64,000 nucleotides of DNA from Sphagnum magellanicum (GCA_021904315.1 CM038912.1:22480949-22544948), one strand, 5' to 3'. Numbered from the stretch's first letter, positions 1 to 12,035 are shown. Made by a program: numbers and translations. Notes: generated by a model from the letters alone, not told the origin.

Positions 1-409
1 ATTTATCACTTTATTCAATTCCCTTTTTCAAGTATATAGAGGGGAGGATGTGAGGAAAATAAACACTGCAGCTTGGATGCGCCAAATACTGATACAGGCT
101 CAAATGGTGTACTAGGCATGCTTGAAGAGCAAGTCCACCTACAGCAATATAATGGGCTGTAAAGAGTGTAGAACAAGCCCATAAGGCTTTTTAGCATGAA
201 ACTCAACTTGGATCTGTAAATAGGGGAATGATACTGCCCATTTGCAAAAGGCCAGTAAAAAAGTATGATCAGCTTTGATTGGGTATCTGTCCACGTTGTA
301 GAATTGGCAATTTACCCAATCTTCACTCTACATTGTTCAAGATTTCATTTTCATGGTTGGGAATGGGTACACATCTTGTACACTATATGGATGCCGTAGA
401 CAAAGGTAG
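1..409. other. Intergenic, no gene seen
   Basis: No reading frame here has splice signals or a family match that I recognise. The short open frames on the minus strand look like chance. The sequence leads directly into the left arm of the inverted repeat that follows. Confidence 0.5.
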
Positions 410-777
410 AGGCCCACATTTGGAAGAAGTTCAATAAGCAAAGGGTCCTTATAAGCAAAGGCTTTACAGGTACTGCCGCCTTCTTTTTTCCCTGGCTGCC
501 CATTTTCCTGTCCAAGATGTGTCTGGAGATGCCCAGACACATATTGGTGCTGCCCATTATAGACTTTGGACCCTCCTATTATGCACATTTTGAGCCTGTA
601 ATGGGACACCTAGTATCTATTACAGGGCCAGAATGTGCATAACAGTCTACAGTGGGCAGCACTAAATTGTGTTTGGGTACCATCCATCATTTTTGAGAAA
701 AAAGATGGATCAGGCCAACGGGTACACCATAAGGACCCTTCACTTATTCAACTATCTTCCCCCACATTCTAGGTGTG
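410..777. repeat. Long imperfect inverted repeat (fold-back)
   Basis: Two arms of roughly 170-200 bp face each other around a centre near 607. Matching blocks read on opposite strands include AAGGGTCCTTAT (about 443-454 against 731-742), GTGCTGCCCA with TAGACT, TTATGCACATT and CCTGTAAT. The arms carry small indels, and one gap of about ten bases lies near the tip. The single strand could fold into one long stem. It could be a fold-back transposon remnant, an inverted duplication or a small-RNA hairpin locus. No terminal target duplication was found. Confidence 0.7.
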
Positions 778-1452
778 TAGGTCTTGACTCATTGATTAAT
801 GCCTCTTCCCTTTTATGGCAGGTCCAAACAAAATCACAAGAGATGATGGAACCCATTTGACATGTTTAGTAAAGTGAATACAAAATCACTTTTGTTTATG
901 ACCTATCCTGAAAGCCTCACATGTTCTTAGTGTGTATCATTTAGACATTTTGTAGTAACTACATGTGACGAACTCGGTTAATTTCATATATTGTTGTACT
1001 TTGATGAAATCAAAGTTTAGTTGTGTTGATAGAAATAACTCAAAATAATTAGGTTGTGTCTAGAGCATGCCTATTCACAACATTCACATTGTCACCACAA
1101 AACTTGTGTGCAGACAATGTTATCAAAAACTGAATAAAAAGCCACACAATACCAGGGGGGGCAATGAACCACTCCTGTTTCTCTATCACAGATCTGTTAC
1201 ACAAGTACACTCTCAGTTCACTGACTTTGATTCCCATACCTAATCTTTGTCACTTAATCTGGGACAAAAAAATTGGATTTAAACAAATGATGCTTATGTT
1301 CTGTTGTGTGTTATCATGGAAAGAACTGGAAATAATTTCATTTTGTACAATTAATGTGATCCTTATCAATGGTTGCAGTTTAAACCACTGCATCTAATCT
1401 GCCACATAACCAGCTACTGTATGTATACAGATGACTCTGGGTGCATTGTCTC
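778..1452. other. Spacer and probable 3' region of the NUMOD3 gene
   Basis: No coding match. The part next to 1453 is downstream of the minus-strand stop codon, so it probably holds that gene's 3' UTR and polyadenylation region. I could not fix a poly(A) signal with confidence. Confidence 0.4.
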
Positions 1453-4400
1453 TCACCTTTTGCCACCCATCTCATCCATTAGGCCATCATCATCCTTGTA
1501 CCACTTCTTCACCTTTATCCTCCCACTTCCAAGAGCAGTGGCAGTTTGAGTGTTCTTTTGTTGTTGCTGCTGCTTTTGATGACCAGTCAATAGACACATT
1601 TCTCTTGCCAACAATCCACTGAAGCTGCTGCTATCCAGTGTGGATGTTGACTCTGTGTCTGCAGACTCCCTAGTTGCAACTGTGGGCATCATGCCCATCT
1701 CCAGTTGATGGCTTTGTGTGCTACCCGGACTGAAGTGATGAACTCTAGAAGCATCATCAACTTTATTGCTGCTGCCTAATGATTTTTGAGTGCCTGTGAT
1801 TGACTGTTGTTTTGGAGTAGGTGGGGATGCTGCTGGTGAGGAGAATGATCCTTTCATCAACATGTCATTTATGTACCCAGAAGTAGTAAGCAGGGCTGAC
1901 AAAGAGGTATTGATCTTCTCTGATTCTGCCATTTGGATGGCACGTGCAGCTTCAGCCAAAAGGCGTCTTGTCTTGTTTAAAGTGGCCAATGCTGCCTTGT
2001 CAGTTCGAGCTGCTGATTCCAAGGCAAGTGCTGCTCTCTCTGCTTCCACCATCAGTAGCCTGTACTCCCAGTGATGCCACCCCCACCAACACACGACACA
2101 TTCAAATCCCTATTCCATTTTCTCTTCTACATGAAGTAGTGATTTGGAGCTGTTGTCAGCTGGATGAAACAAATATTCACTCAACTTGGAGTTAAGCAGC
2201 AGACAGAGATGTTCATTTTGCTTGTCTAAGTATGATTGAGCTCTTCAAGTAATCTGATGAGTTCCTACACTAATCCTTGACAGAATCCCATGGCACACTG
2301 CCTGAACACAATTCAATAACCCAGGTACAAGATTTTGGGTTTGGGCTCATATGTATTTCTCACCTTGCTCGATCAGAAGCCTCCCTTCGTTGTGACTCCA
2401 TCTGAAGCCGAGATTCTCGAAGCTGCTTGATCTTCTCGAGTTTCTGACTAGCCAGTGGATCAATGTAGGAAGCACAGGCAGGAGAGTCTATGCTGGGTTT
2501 ATCAGACTCCTGAGATGTATGACTTCCAAGGCTGTTACTTGCAACCTCTGAAACTCTAACCTTTGGGTAGTTGAGGTCAGTGTGAGATGCTTCGGCTCTC
2601 CTCTTAAAGTCCCTTTCCCCTTCTGAAGAAAATATAGTCTTGCTCTGGTGTGGTGCTCTTGGCAGGGTGACATGAGGAGGTGTTTTCAACTGGCCAGCTG
2701 CAGATGCTCTTTGCAGGTTTTGGTCATCCTCATCTGCCAAAACCTCTGCAATGAAACTTTCATCTGCAGTGAGCCTATCACCATGCTCTTTGGGTGGAGT
2801 CAACTTCACCCTGGCAGCTCCATAATGTCCTGTCCGCTTATGCATGCTTGCCAATGTCTTTCTTCGATATTCCTGCAACCTCAAGTCATGAACAAATGAA
2901 ATCACATTCCTGAGATCACACTTGTGCTCTAATATGCACAACTTAGATGCAACTGTCAGTTCACCCTAGAAGCATTGAAAAGGTTTGACAATACTCACTG
3001 GATCTTCCCACTTGGCTCTGATAGCTTCTGATATCTTCATCCGATGCTCCATGGTATAACCAGGCCCTCTCATAGCCTTTTTCAATGCCCTCATTTCTTG
3101 TTTCAATTGGAGGCGGTCTTGTTTTGCAGCAGCAAGTTGTTGCAGCCGGATTTGGTGTTTGAGGTTTTTATATGTATCCCACTCAAGTTCATCATCATCC
3201 AGTCCTCCTACTCTTGCAGCCTCTGCTATTGCCTCTCGCCATTCTCCAATGCACATCTTTTCTATGAACATATTCATTCGTTTTCTGTTCCATACATTCT
3301 TCAACTTACATCGTATCTTTTCCTTTGATTCAAAGCTGTGCACATGAGAACATCCCATGAGAAGAGGCAAGAATCTGATGTCCACAATTGCAATCGATGG
3401 AACAATTATGACTCCATAATATGTAAGACCTCTTTGAATCTTGTGCTATCTATGATCTGGACACATAAGGCAAGTATCTAAGTAACCCTACCTTTGAGGT
3501 CTTCCATTCTGTCGCAGCTTTTCACGGACCTGAAACCAGCGACAGAACACCAACAATGCACACACAAAACTAAGAAGAATATCATACCATGTCTGTTGAC
3601 AAACATGAAGCAGAATCTCTCCAATCCTTTGCCCAATTGCCTACTTATTGGAGGTGGACAACTATCTGGATGCAGTGGCTCAGTTGTCTGGATTTTCCCT
3701 GCAGAAAAAAGAGGGAAGAGCAAAAGGCATAGAGGAAAAGAGTACCTGGGGCTTGTTCATTGCTTCTCGTGTCTTTTCTCGAATTCTGGCAATTGTTTCT
3801 GCAATGCAACACCACCAAAACCCATGTGTGTCATTTGTTCAAACCTCTTCTGCTTCACCATTCTGAACTCATAGCCACCACCAGGAAGGAAAAAAAACAT
3901 TGCAAAGAGCGACAACCTCTTTATCATGCTCAATGGAAAAGAAAAAACCACCACAACAAACCTGTAGAGTGGTGTCTGCCTTTGTTCCATGGTACCCTTC
4001 CCATGTTGGATTGCGCTATTCTCTGGCGTCTTAATATCTCTTTTTCTGGAGTAGTGTCAACAGTACTCAAAAGGAGGTCCACAGCTCGGGAAGCAATGCT
4101 TGCTTCTTCAATCTGTTCTCTGTTGGAGGGCTGGTCCTCCTCCTCTATCTGCTGCATGAGCTGGAAGCACAACAGGGTCCCAGGAGTTTCAACCTCAGAA
4201 GCAATGGAGGTTATAGCCATCAAAACAAATCCATGCTTCGAGCCATGCCTTGAAGATTGTAGTTTCTTCACAAGGCACACAGCCCTTGGACATGGGTGCT
4301 TTGGGACTATGGCACTGGAGCACACACAATAATGATTCAAGGAAGAGGGTATGCTCTGAGAACTCCAGGTGATGGAAGGAGAGCCATGTGACACCAGAGA

Positions 4401-5141
4401 CCTGCAACAAAAAACCCAAAAAATATTGAGGCCAAAAAAAAAATTTAAATACAACACCTATCATGTGTTTTCAAGCTGATGCATCAGGTTTTCAGTTGTG
4501 CATCATACACCCAGATGATCCAGAACTTTTGCCCCATTTACAGCTTCAGATTATCAGCTCCAGGAATGGCAAGAAGGAAGTGTGAACATACACAGAATGG
4601 GATAAGCAAGATTCACAACTTCCTCGAGGGAAGGAAGAGGAGGGGATTAGCGAATTAGGGTACAGAGCTAAACCCTAAACCCTAAAATCAACACCCATCA
4701 GGTGTTTTCAAGCTGATGCATCAGGTTTAAAGCCATGCATCATAAACCCAGACGATCCAGAGCTTTTGCACCATCTCCAGCTTCAGATTATCAGCTCCAG
4801 GAATGTCAAGAAGGAAGTGAGAACACACACAGAATGGGATAAGCAAGAATCAAAACGTTCTCAAGGGGAGGAAGGGGAGGGGATTAGCAAATTGGGGCAC
4901 ACAGAGAGCTAAACTACTGTGCACACTAGTTTGCAACTTTTCTCCTTCCGAGAAAAAGACAAGCTCTTCTGAGCATTTTAGCCAATATTGCAACAAAAAC
5001 AAAAACAAAAAAATAGCTCAGCATCCAGTACTCAGATTCAACCCAAGAAAAAAGAGTAACGAGAACGAGGAGAGAGAGAGAGAGTCATCACCTCTGAAAT
5101 ACAACAGGACACCCCAAGCATGGAACATGGCCGACTCCCAT
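1453..5141 (-). CDS. NUMOD3-motif protein, seven exons, probably organelle-targeted
   Basis: Exons on the minus strand are 5092-5141, 3962-4401, 3746-3798, 3492-3529, 2999-3335, 2364-2872 and 1453-2059. All six introns are GT-AG, and the 2,034 joined bases read from ATG to TGA without a stop (677 residues). Repeated nuclease-associated modular (NUMOD3) motifs are visible: VPWNKGRHHS then a helix at about residues 153-172, RPQSFESKEKIRCKLK near 191-206, and a TMEHRMKISEAIRAKW block near 287-303. Residues about 450-540 form an Ala/Glu/Arg-rich, probably coiled-coil segment. The C-terminus has a GRIKVKKW motif. Plants carry a family like this (Arabidopsis At1g53800-like) whose role is not established. 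NUMOD3 is a DNA-binding helix motif in homing endonucleases, but no nuclease domain is seen here. The Ser-rich start would suit a plastid transit peptide (inference). The start was chosen because its frame continues correctly through intron 1; the first exon is the least certain. Confidence 0.82.
4451..4919. repeat. Two-copy 237-bp tandem duplication inside intron 1 of the NUMOD3 gene
   Basis: Copies start near 4451 and 4689. The block CAAGCTGATGCATCAGG falls at 4472 and again at 4709, a period of 237 bp. The copies differ by scattered substitutions and small indels. A telo-box pair (AAACCCTAAACCCTAAA, about 4671-4687) lies at the junction. The whole array sits in the 690-bp first intron (4402-5091). 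Confidence 0.85.
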
Positions 5142-5426
5142 CGCCTGCTGCAGCACCACCACTCGCAGACACAAAATCCACAGAAGAGGAGAGAAACAAA
5201 ATTGAGATCAGAGAGAAAAAAGCTCGCACAGAAATCGCCGAAATCGTCCCAGAAACAGAGGACCTAAGTCTTCACGTTTGAACAGCCAGTACATGAGAAA
5301 CTCCGAGACGAAAAAAACCCAAATGAAGAAATCCGAGAGAGAGAGAGAGAGCGAGAGAGAGAGAGAGACGAAAGCACAGGAGAGAGACGAGAAAATAGAC
5401 TCGAAAGTGGGGATAAAACCCTAATC
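5142..5426 (-). promoter_or_regulatory. Leader and promoter region of the NUMOD3 gene
   Basis: The strand that would be transcribed is CT-rich: GA tracts lie at about 5335-5368 (and 5070-5084 inside intron 1) on the plus strand. TAAAACCCTAAT near 5412 contains a telo-box-like motif, typical of plant promoters and leaders. No TATA box can be assigned reliably. Confidence 0.4.
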
Positions 5427-6222
5427 ATGGCTGAAGTGTTTAGGGTTTTTCGCGAAACGCTAAAGCCTAAGCCCTTCTGCTTCGTCTTCTTCGTCTTGTG
5501 GACGTACTGTGAGTGCTTTGCGTCAGCAAAATACGTAGAAGCGAAGAAGATTGCACATAATTTTCTCTTGTCCTCTTTCGTCAACAAGGACATTGATCGA
5601 TTGTGTGAGGGAAGAAGAAGAAGAAAGGGCAGCAACCGGATCCCCTGCTCCTGCCTGCTTCTGATCTAGAAATGGAGAAAGATACCCTAAATGGAGAAAT
5701 CTCCAGTCTGAATCTGCAGTGTGAGAATCAATCACTACAGAGTAGCTTGGACCAGAACCCATGCTCGAGAGTAGAGAGAAATCTCCAGCATACAAAAAGG
5801 GAAAGGGATCAGCATCGGAGCAAGGCTTGCTTCCGGCGTAATGCTGACAGAGGCACCTAGAAAAGGGGAACTTTGGACAGTTCTTGTAGTAAGGCAGTAT
5901 TTTGATTTTCTTCTTGAGGGGGAGGGTCAAGGTGAGGGGAGCGGTTCTGAAGAAGGTACTCTGCGGGAACCTTGAACAGTTCAATCTTGAGTCATAATTG
6001 TCATCTGTACATATCTTCATGGACTTTCAGAGCTGATTTGATGGTCTTGGACGATGGTTCTTCATCCTTGCAGATTTACGGATTGGAAATAGAACAGAAG
6101 AAATTGGAAGAGGACACAGTGGTGTGCCTAATGAGTGGTGAAATCGTGCGAATGACAATGCAAATGAACTTGATTTTTTGAGGTACAACATCTGACCAAG
6201 ACATATTTCATCCAATCTCATA
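5427..6222 (+). other. Open segments of uncertain status, possible divergent transcript
   Basis: Two plus-strand frames, 5427-5669 and 5672-5860, begin with ATG shortly after telo-box-like motifs, back to back with the NUMOD3 gene. Their translations are Arg/Ser-rich and match no family I know. A further open stretch follows a CAG at about 6076 and runs to 6181. These could be early exons of a divergent gene or simply promoter sequence. I do not call a gene. Confidence 0.25.
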
Positions 6223-6234
6223 TCATTTGCACAT

Positions 6235-6586
6235 GGGATCTTCCAAGTGGAGATTAGTAAACGCTATGGCATACTTGAGTGGCAAGAGGACCTCAAGATG
6301 ACACACGCTTGGTAGACAGATTAGGAGGTTCACAGCACTATGACCTTGTGAATGCTATACTGATAGTCAGATGGGTTCTTGGAGGCTCATCAGCAGAATA
6401 CCTTCAATAGTGCTAATGCTAACTTGACTCACTAATGACACAATAAACTAGCTTGAGCCTTGGAACAAGTGGTTCTGAAGAAAGCAGGAGCAGAAAATAC
6501 ACCAACTATGTTTGTTTTCAGTGACACACAGATGAAGCTGCAACAATTTTTGGATGATATAAACAACAATATTGAAAACTGGGGAG
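6235..6586 (+). pseudogene. Dynein heavy chain fragment (AAA4 region), broken
   Basis: Two short blocks read in the order expected for the AAA4 region of dynein heavy chain. Block one (6235-6299) gives IFQVEISKRYG then EWQEDLK, matching the family's FQIEISKxYGxNEWxxDLK. Block two (6470-6586) gives KKAGAENTPTMFVFSDTQ followed by LDDINN, matching LRKAGxEGxPTVFLFxDTQ and EDINN. Block two ends exactly at a GTAAGA donor and begins after an AAG acceptor-like triplet. The roughly 170 bp between the blocks show no dynein match. The upstream Walker A region and everything downstream are missing, and a stop codon interrupts the sequence just upstream. Axonemal dyneins are absent from flowering plants and present in plants with motile sperm. 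Fragment or relic rather than a working gene. Confidence 0.7.
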
Positions 6587-6589
6587 GTA

Positions 6590-9059
6590 AGAATCAATAT
6601 TTTGTATTATCCGCATTGTAGTTAGCTCACTTTTAGCACCAACATATTATGATGTGGGTGTAACATATATGAACCACTGAGCTTCTTGTAGAAATATAAC
6701 TGCCAGAATTGTAGCATGTTGATGAAACAACATGCACATGTCCCTAACTGGCTCTTGAAGACTCTTGTCAATATCAATCTACAAATACCACACAATTCAC
6801 AAGCTCCATTGTATTGGTTATTAAACCTGCAGAAAGAGCTTGCAAGTTATGGAGCCAAATGCAAACAAAATAGATGCATGTTGATAATATTAGAGCTTAT
6901 TGACTAGTGAAATATTGTTTTCGTGCTTGGGTGTATAGTCACATCAATGGATGTTGTTGTTCAACATCAGTAGCTAATATTGTTATGGTAAAATATCTCT
7001 CCTTATCCCAGCTAATTTTTAGATCAAGCCAATAGCCACAATTCTCAAATTTACAAAACTCTTTTAATTTCTAAGTAAAATATGTACACTAAAAAAGTAA
7101 CGTCAACCCAAAAAGTAGATGTTCATCTTTTTTATTTCCTTTCTCTAATCCAATAGAGTAGATCAAAAGGACATCCCTCGAAAAAGATTATATCCGGTTT
7201 TTGTATCAAATTTCAAAACACATATTAATTCTTTTTCTTTTCTATCAATTAAATACCTTTGTGAAATATTGTACTTCACTTCTAGATCAAAATGCATATT
7301 AAATGACTAATATTCCATAACATCATTCCTCATTCTATTTGGAGTGCATGTTGTTTATATTTTCTGTAGGGGTTTGATGATTGTCATGCGTAAACATGTC
7401 CTTTATCTCTATATAAACACCACAATGATGTTAATACCTTTAACATCATGTGAACTTCAAATCAATTGATTTAACAAATTTTGTACTTACCTACAAGTGA
7501 TAGTATATATACATCAAATTCTATTTACAGACGTGGTTTGTTGTTTTTTCTTGTCCAACAAATGCTAAAAAAGTCGTTGTAGAAGAGGTGCTTGGTATTC
7601 TAACTTTCTCCTTCTTTATTTATTTTTTTGTTCATGTTTTCTACCAAACTAGCTACTTGGTCAAATGACAAATCTAACCACATATTGATGTCGAAAATAC
7701 CAAAATTAGAGTAGAACTTATGCATTTAGAAAGGCATTATGTCTCCTATGACCATCTCCTTCAACATTTTTTTCCCTTTCCAATTGGTCAAACTATCTTC
7801 AATTTTCTTGTACTCTAATCCAAAAACATCCAACATAATCATGACATATATGAAACATTTATCCTTATGTAACAATTGTTAAATTTAACATGTAAGGCCA
7901 CTTGTCACAACTGTGAGCAATTCATGACCAAAACCTGAACTTGTACAACATCTTTTTCATCTGGACATTCTTAGTAATCATGTTTAGGTCATTCATGGGA
8001 GTTTTGTTGTCATGTTTCCTTCTCTACTATTTGTCTTGTAATCAAGATATGTGACCATACGTCTAGCTTTGCATGTTTAATTCTCTTTATAGACTAAAAA
8101 TCTTTTGTCTATAGTTTTTGTTTACCAATGAAAATGAAAAAAAAAGGATTGGTGAGCGAAATCAAAACTAGATGCTTTTGTTGCCTTTGGTGTGATAAAT
8201 TGTTCACTATTAAATATTTTGTGATGCATTTTGTATGGATTATGTATGCATGTTGTGAATTTGTGTTTATATCAAGCCTGAAATGTTCTCTTGTCAATTT
8301 CAATTTGTAATCATGTTTGGAATTTCTAAGCAATTGCAACATATTGTAAACCTTAATCTCTATTATAATTGTTGTAAATGACACTAGTTATATTTTTATA
8401 GTAATCATTTCTCTTTGCTAATGAAATTTTTTAAAGTTTCACCTAAGCATTCAAATTTAAAATGTTTTTTGGTTTTGCAAAATTGGGTTGGATAATCTAT
8501 GTTACCATCAGGTCTTATCACTATTGGTAAGGTTTTTGACTGATTTTGTTTATCCCACATTTCTTCAATTGCTAGAATTCATTATCTAGCAAATTATTAT
8601 TTCGTAGTTTGCAATAACGATCATTAAACTCTTCATAACTTCACAATTTGAAAAAAAAATTGTACTTGCCTTTAAGAATTCCATCATGCTTTCTAGTTCC
8701 ATTAAGCTTTGTTGAACTTTATCTTTTTAAATAATGTTAATTGTTTTGTAAGTGTATAATGACAAAGTCCTTTGATTTCATGAAGAGGAGGAGAAAATGT
8801 ACCAACATATGCTTAAGGTCTTGAACATAATTATTTTTGTTATAGATCTAATGGGCAAATAAGGACTAAACAAACTAAAATTGGGATTGGGGGAAAGAAA
8901 ACTAGTGAGCCATCATTAAAGAAATTTGTTGTTTTGGCAATAGCTCATATCCTAACATGTGTTTTGGGAAGCAACCAATAGCAAATGAGTGTCAACAAGG
9001 TACAGTAGGCAAAAATAATAATTTCCCCAAAATCAAATTAAAAAATGAAATAGTTTTTG
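6590..9059. other. AT-rich intergenic desert
   Basis: No coding match in either strand. Open frames such as 6716-6907 and 8109-8384 are short, AT-biased and without family resemblance. I see no terminal repeats that would delimit an element. Confidence 0.5.
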
Positions 9060-9600
9060 ATATGGACATAAAAAAGTAGATTCAAAATATTTTGAAGTAA
9101 AAATACAAAACCGTGGAGCCCTACATTTAATTTATGGGAAGTTGAATAGAAAGTTTAAACAATTTTGATATCATAAAATAGGTTGAAAATACGTTTAAAA
9201 TTAACTAGGTCAAAATGGTGTTCAAACCTATTTCATATTAAAATTTTGATATATTATGATTATAACATCCATAATTTGATAATACATAAGTATTTTTCAA
9301 GGTTCCACTAAGTTGAAATTTTTTAAAAATCAATATTTCATATACATGTAGCCCATTTTGTAAAAAAAACATTTTGTGCAAGTAAAAATATTTTTAAAAA
9401 TTCTACTTAATTCTATTTTCAAAATAGGGTTTTTCAACATTTTAAATATAAAATGAAAGATTATCATCACGTTAATTATTGTATTAAAAAAATTACTTTC
9501 AATACGTTAAAACTTTTTCATGGCTACATGTAATTAGTTTTTACGAACAATAAACCATCTTTACCTTGCTTGCACCTAGATGTAATTTTTGTTTTTAAAT
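9060..9600 (+). repeat. Dispersed AT-rich repeat B, copy 1
   Basis: This resembles 28200-28740 in the same orientation. Shared, ordered blocks include TATTATGATTATA, TAGCCCATTTTGTAAAA, GCAAGTAA, AAAATGAAAGATTATC and TACTTTCAATAC. Divergence is substantial. The boundaries are approximate and no TIR or LTR was recognised. Confidence 0.6.
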
Positions 9601-10099
9601 TACTACCTTTTTTTAAGTGTGAAGCATAGAATTTGTGTATTTTAGAAGTGTTAAATGATTATTGTCTATCAAGTTGGTAAGAAATGAATTTGCTCATAAA
9701 TGTTGACCTCATGTCCTATAAATTCATGATCTTTTTTTGTGATTTTTATGGGATATGTTATATTTCATCATAGAATATGTATGGTGCACTTTAGGAAGGA
9801 ATAAATGAATGCCCATTTTTTGGTATGATTTTATCATTCTAAGGACCAAAATCACAATCAAGGATTTTAAATTTTAATTATTTTGGTCTTAGTTTTCATT
9901 TTTGATGGTAATGTTGACAAGATTTTATAACCTTTCATTTTTTAAGTATATCATTTGCAATGTTTGGTGAACTATTTGATTATGGATTTATAATTATAAT
10001 TATATTTAAAATATTGATAGGGATTTTGTTATAAATGTTAATATTATGGGATTCATTCATTTGAATGTTCATTCATGACTTGTAAATAAACTTGTACCT

Positions 10100-10480
10100 A
10101 ATTTTTAATTTAATTTTAATTCATTTTAAATTATTTTTTAGTTAAATTTAAATTTATTTTTAATTCACTTCTAATTAACTCTCAATTAATTTTTAATTCA
10201 CTTTTACTTCATTCAGAATTCATTTTTAGTTAACTTGTAATTCATTTTCATTTCATTTCTAATTAATCTTTAGTTCACATTCAATTCATTCCAATTCACT
10301 TACAATTCACTTCTAGTTAATTATTAATTAACTTTTAGTCCACTTTTAGTTAAATTTAAGTTCATTATTAATTAAATTTTAGTTCACTCTCAATTGAATT
10401 TTAATTCACTCTCAATTGAATTTTAATTCACTCATAATTCACACATGGGTGAACATGGGCGCACATGGGTGAATATGAGT
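10100..10480. repeat. Degenerate AT-rich short tandem repeats
   Basis: Variants of TTAATTCACT and TTTTAGTTAA recur every ten or so bases over about 340 bp. One exact local duplication (CACTCTCAATTGAATTTTAA, about 10384-10425) is included. The block ends in a CACATGGGTGA-type repeat at 10440-10470. Confidence 0.7.
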
Positions 10481-10599
10481 CACATATAAATTAAAAGTTT
10501 TTTAAAAACTTTTTTGACTTAAGTGTTTAATGGATATAAATAAAAATAGAATTTATCATTAAAAATCACCTTCTCAACACATTAAGATCATCCCCTTCA

Positions 10600-11010
10600 T
10601 GTCCATCTTCAACCTGGCCCTATCTCCTCTCCAAAGGATTAATCCCCATGCCCATTTTCATCTCCATGCCCATTTTCATCCCCAAGTCACATCCTTTCCT
10701 CAGCCTAATCTTTTTTTCAAGGACACATCTTTGTACCGGGCCATCTTTTCCTTGGGGAATGTCTTTTCCCTAAGCTCCGCATTTCCCCGAATGGACATTC
10801 TCCTTTGCCACTATCCATCCCAAAAAAATCTTCTCCCCAGGGAATGTCATTTTGTTAAGCCCACCTTTTTTTCGGCCATTACCTATCCTTGGGTACACAT
10901 CTTTTTCCTAGGGAACGTCTTTTCCTCAGGCCCACATTTCCTAGGCCATTGTCCATCCCAAAAGGACACATTTTCTTCCCCTAGAACATCTTTTCCATAA
11001 ATCCAGCAAA
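10600..11010 (+). repeat. Pyrimidine-rich degenerate repeats flanking the gypsy remnant
   Basis: Units built on GGGAATGTC-TTTTCC, AAGCCCACATTTCC and a GGACACAT-CTTTTCC variant recur at about 10754, 10840 and 10911. A similar GGACACATCTTCTTCCC string lies on the far side of the integrase fragment at about 12052. That suggests these sequences belonged to the same retroelement. The plus-strand frame 10599-11000 has the low-complexity composition of this repeat and is not called as a gene. Confidence 0.5.
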
Positions 11011-11014
11011 GAAA

Positions 11015-12035
11015 AGGATATTGAACTACCACTGGCAGGATCAATCACTTTATTTCAAGGGGTTACTTGTGCCAAGGCCAGAAGATCGCATGGGACTTGT
11101 AGTCCGAATGCATAAAGACCTAGGGCATTCTGGTGAAGAAAGGACTATGGCTGAGATATGTAGGAGGTACTTTTGGCATAATCGGACTAAGGATGTGAAG
11201 ATTGTTGTAAAGGTGTGCCAACAGTGTCAAATGGTGAGAAGGATGGGGAGTATACGCTCTGAAGATGAAGAGTTGAAGAATATACCCATTTGTGATATGT
11301 TTCATAGAGTGGCTATGGACATCGCAGGACCATTGCCTGAGACCAAGTCAAGAAACAAGTACATATTGGTGGCCATCGACCACTATTCTAAATGGTGCGA
11401 TGCAAAGGCAGTCGTTGATCATGGTGCTAAGACTACGGCCAGGTTTCTGGAAAATGACATAATCTGCAGGTATGGAGTCCCCAAGTTCGTGCTCACTAAT
11501 AATGGTGGGGAATGGGCTGCAAAATTCGATGTTATGTGCAAGGACTATGGTATCCAGCATCAGCACACTGCACCCCCAATGGCCTTAGTGTAATGGGATG
11601 GCGGAGCGCATGATTAAAACGATCAAGCATGGCATCACCGTCCTGCCTATAGCTCCAGAAAACGTGGAGTGTTGGGACGAGCATCTGGCCAAAGTCATGT
11701 TTGGATACAAATGTGGCATCCAGAAAGTGAAGCTTACAGCGAGCATCCACAAAAGTGTTTTATTCAATGTGGAACAAGCGCAACAGAAACAAAGGAAGAC
11801 CTATGCTACCAGGAAAGGTAAACAAGTTTTTGAAGGTCTGATTACTGAGGAGACTATGGTAAGGATGAAGAAACCAGGGAAGAAGAGAGCTTTGACTACA
11901 AGCTGGGAGGGTCCATACCAGTTCATTGGGTATGCTGATGGAAAGGAAAACCTTGATTTTGAGGAGGGCAATCGAGTGTGCATCATCCAAGATACTAATG
12001 GACGCCAATGGAAAAGGTCTCGTAGGGATCTTTAG
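11015..12035 (+). mobile_element. Ty3/gypsy integrase remnant, frameshifted
   Basis: The first part (11021-11593) holds an HHCC zinc-binding module (HKDLGH, then CQQCQ) followed by an integrase core. The first catalytic Asp is present in AMDIAGPLP. The second is lost: the usual TDNGGE reads TNNGGE. Near 11580 the frame breaks just before the NGMAER segment that carries the third catalytic residue, Glu. The second frame (11598-12035) continues through AERMIKTIK and WDEHLAKVMFGYKCG, then jumps to a C-terminal WEGPY chromatin-targeting-like region, which suggests an internal deletion. No reverse transcriptase, RNase H or protease is recognisable nearby, and no LTR pair was found. The element cannot be active. 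Confidence 0.88.

Noticed and set aside
3760-4332. 190-codon plus-strand frame
   Set aside because: Antisense shadow of exon 2 of the NUMOD3 gene.
6300-6469. Possible copia RNase H scrap between the two dynein blocks (a YTDSQMGS-like phrase)
   Set aside because: Only a few residues fit and the neighbouring motifs are absent. It is more simply decayed intron or unrelated sequence.
10599-11000. 133-codon plus-strand frame before the gypsy remnant
   Set aside because: The sequence is a degenerate pyrimidine-rich repeat and the peptide simply reflects it.
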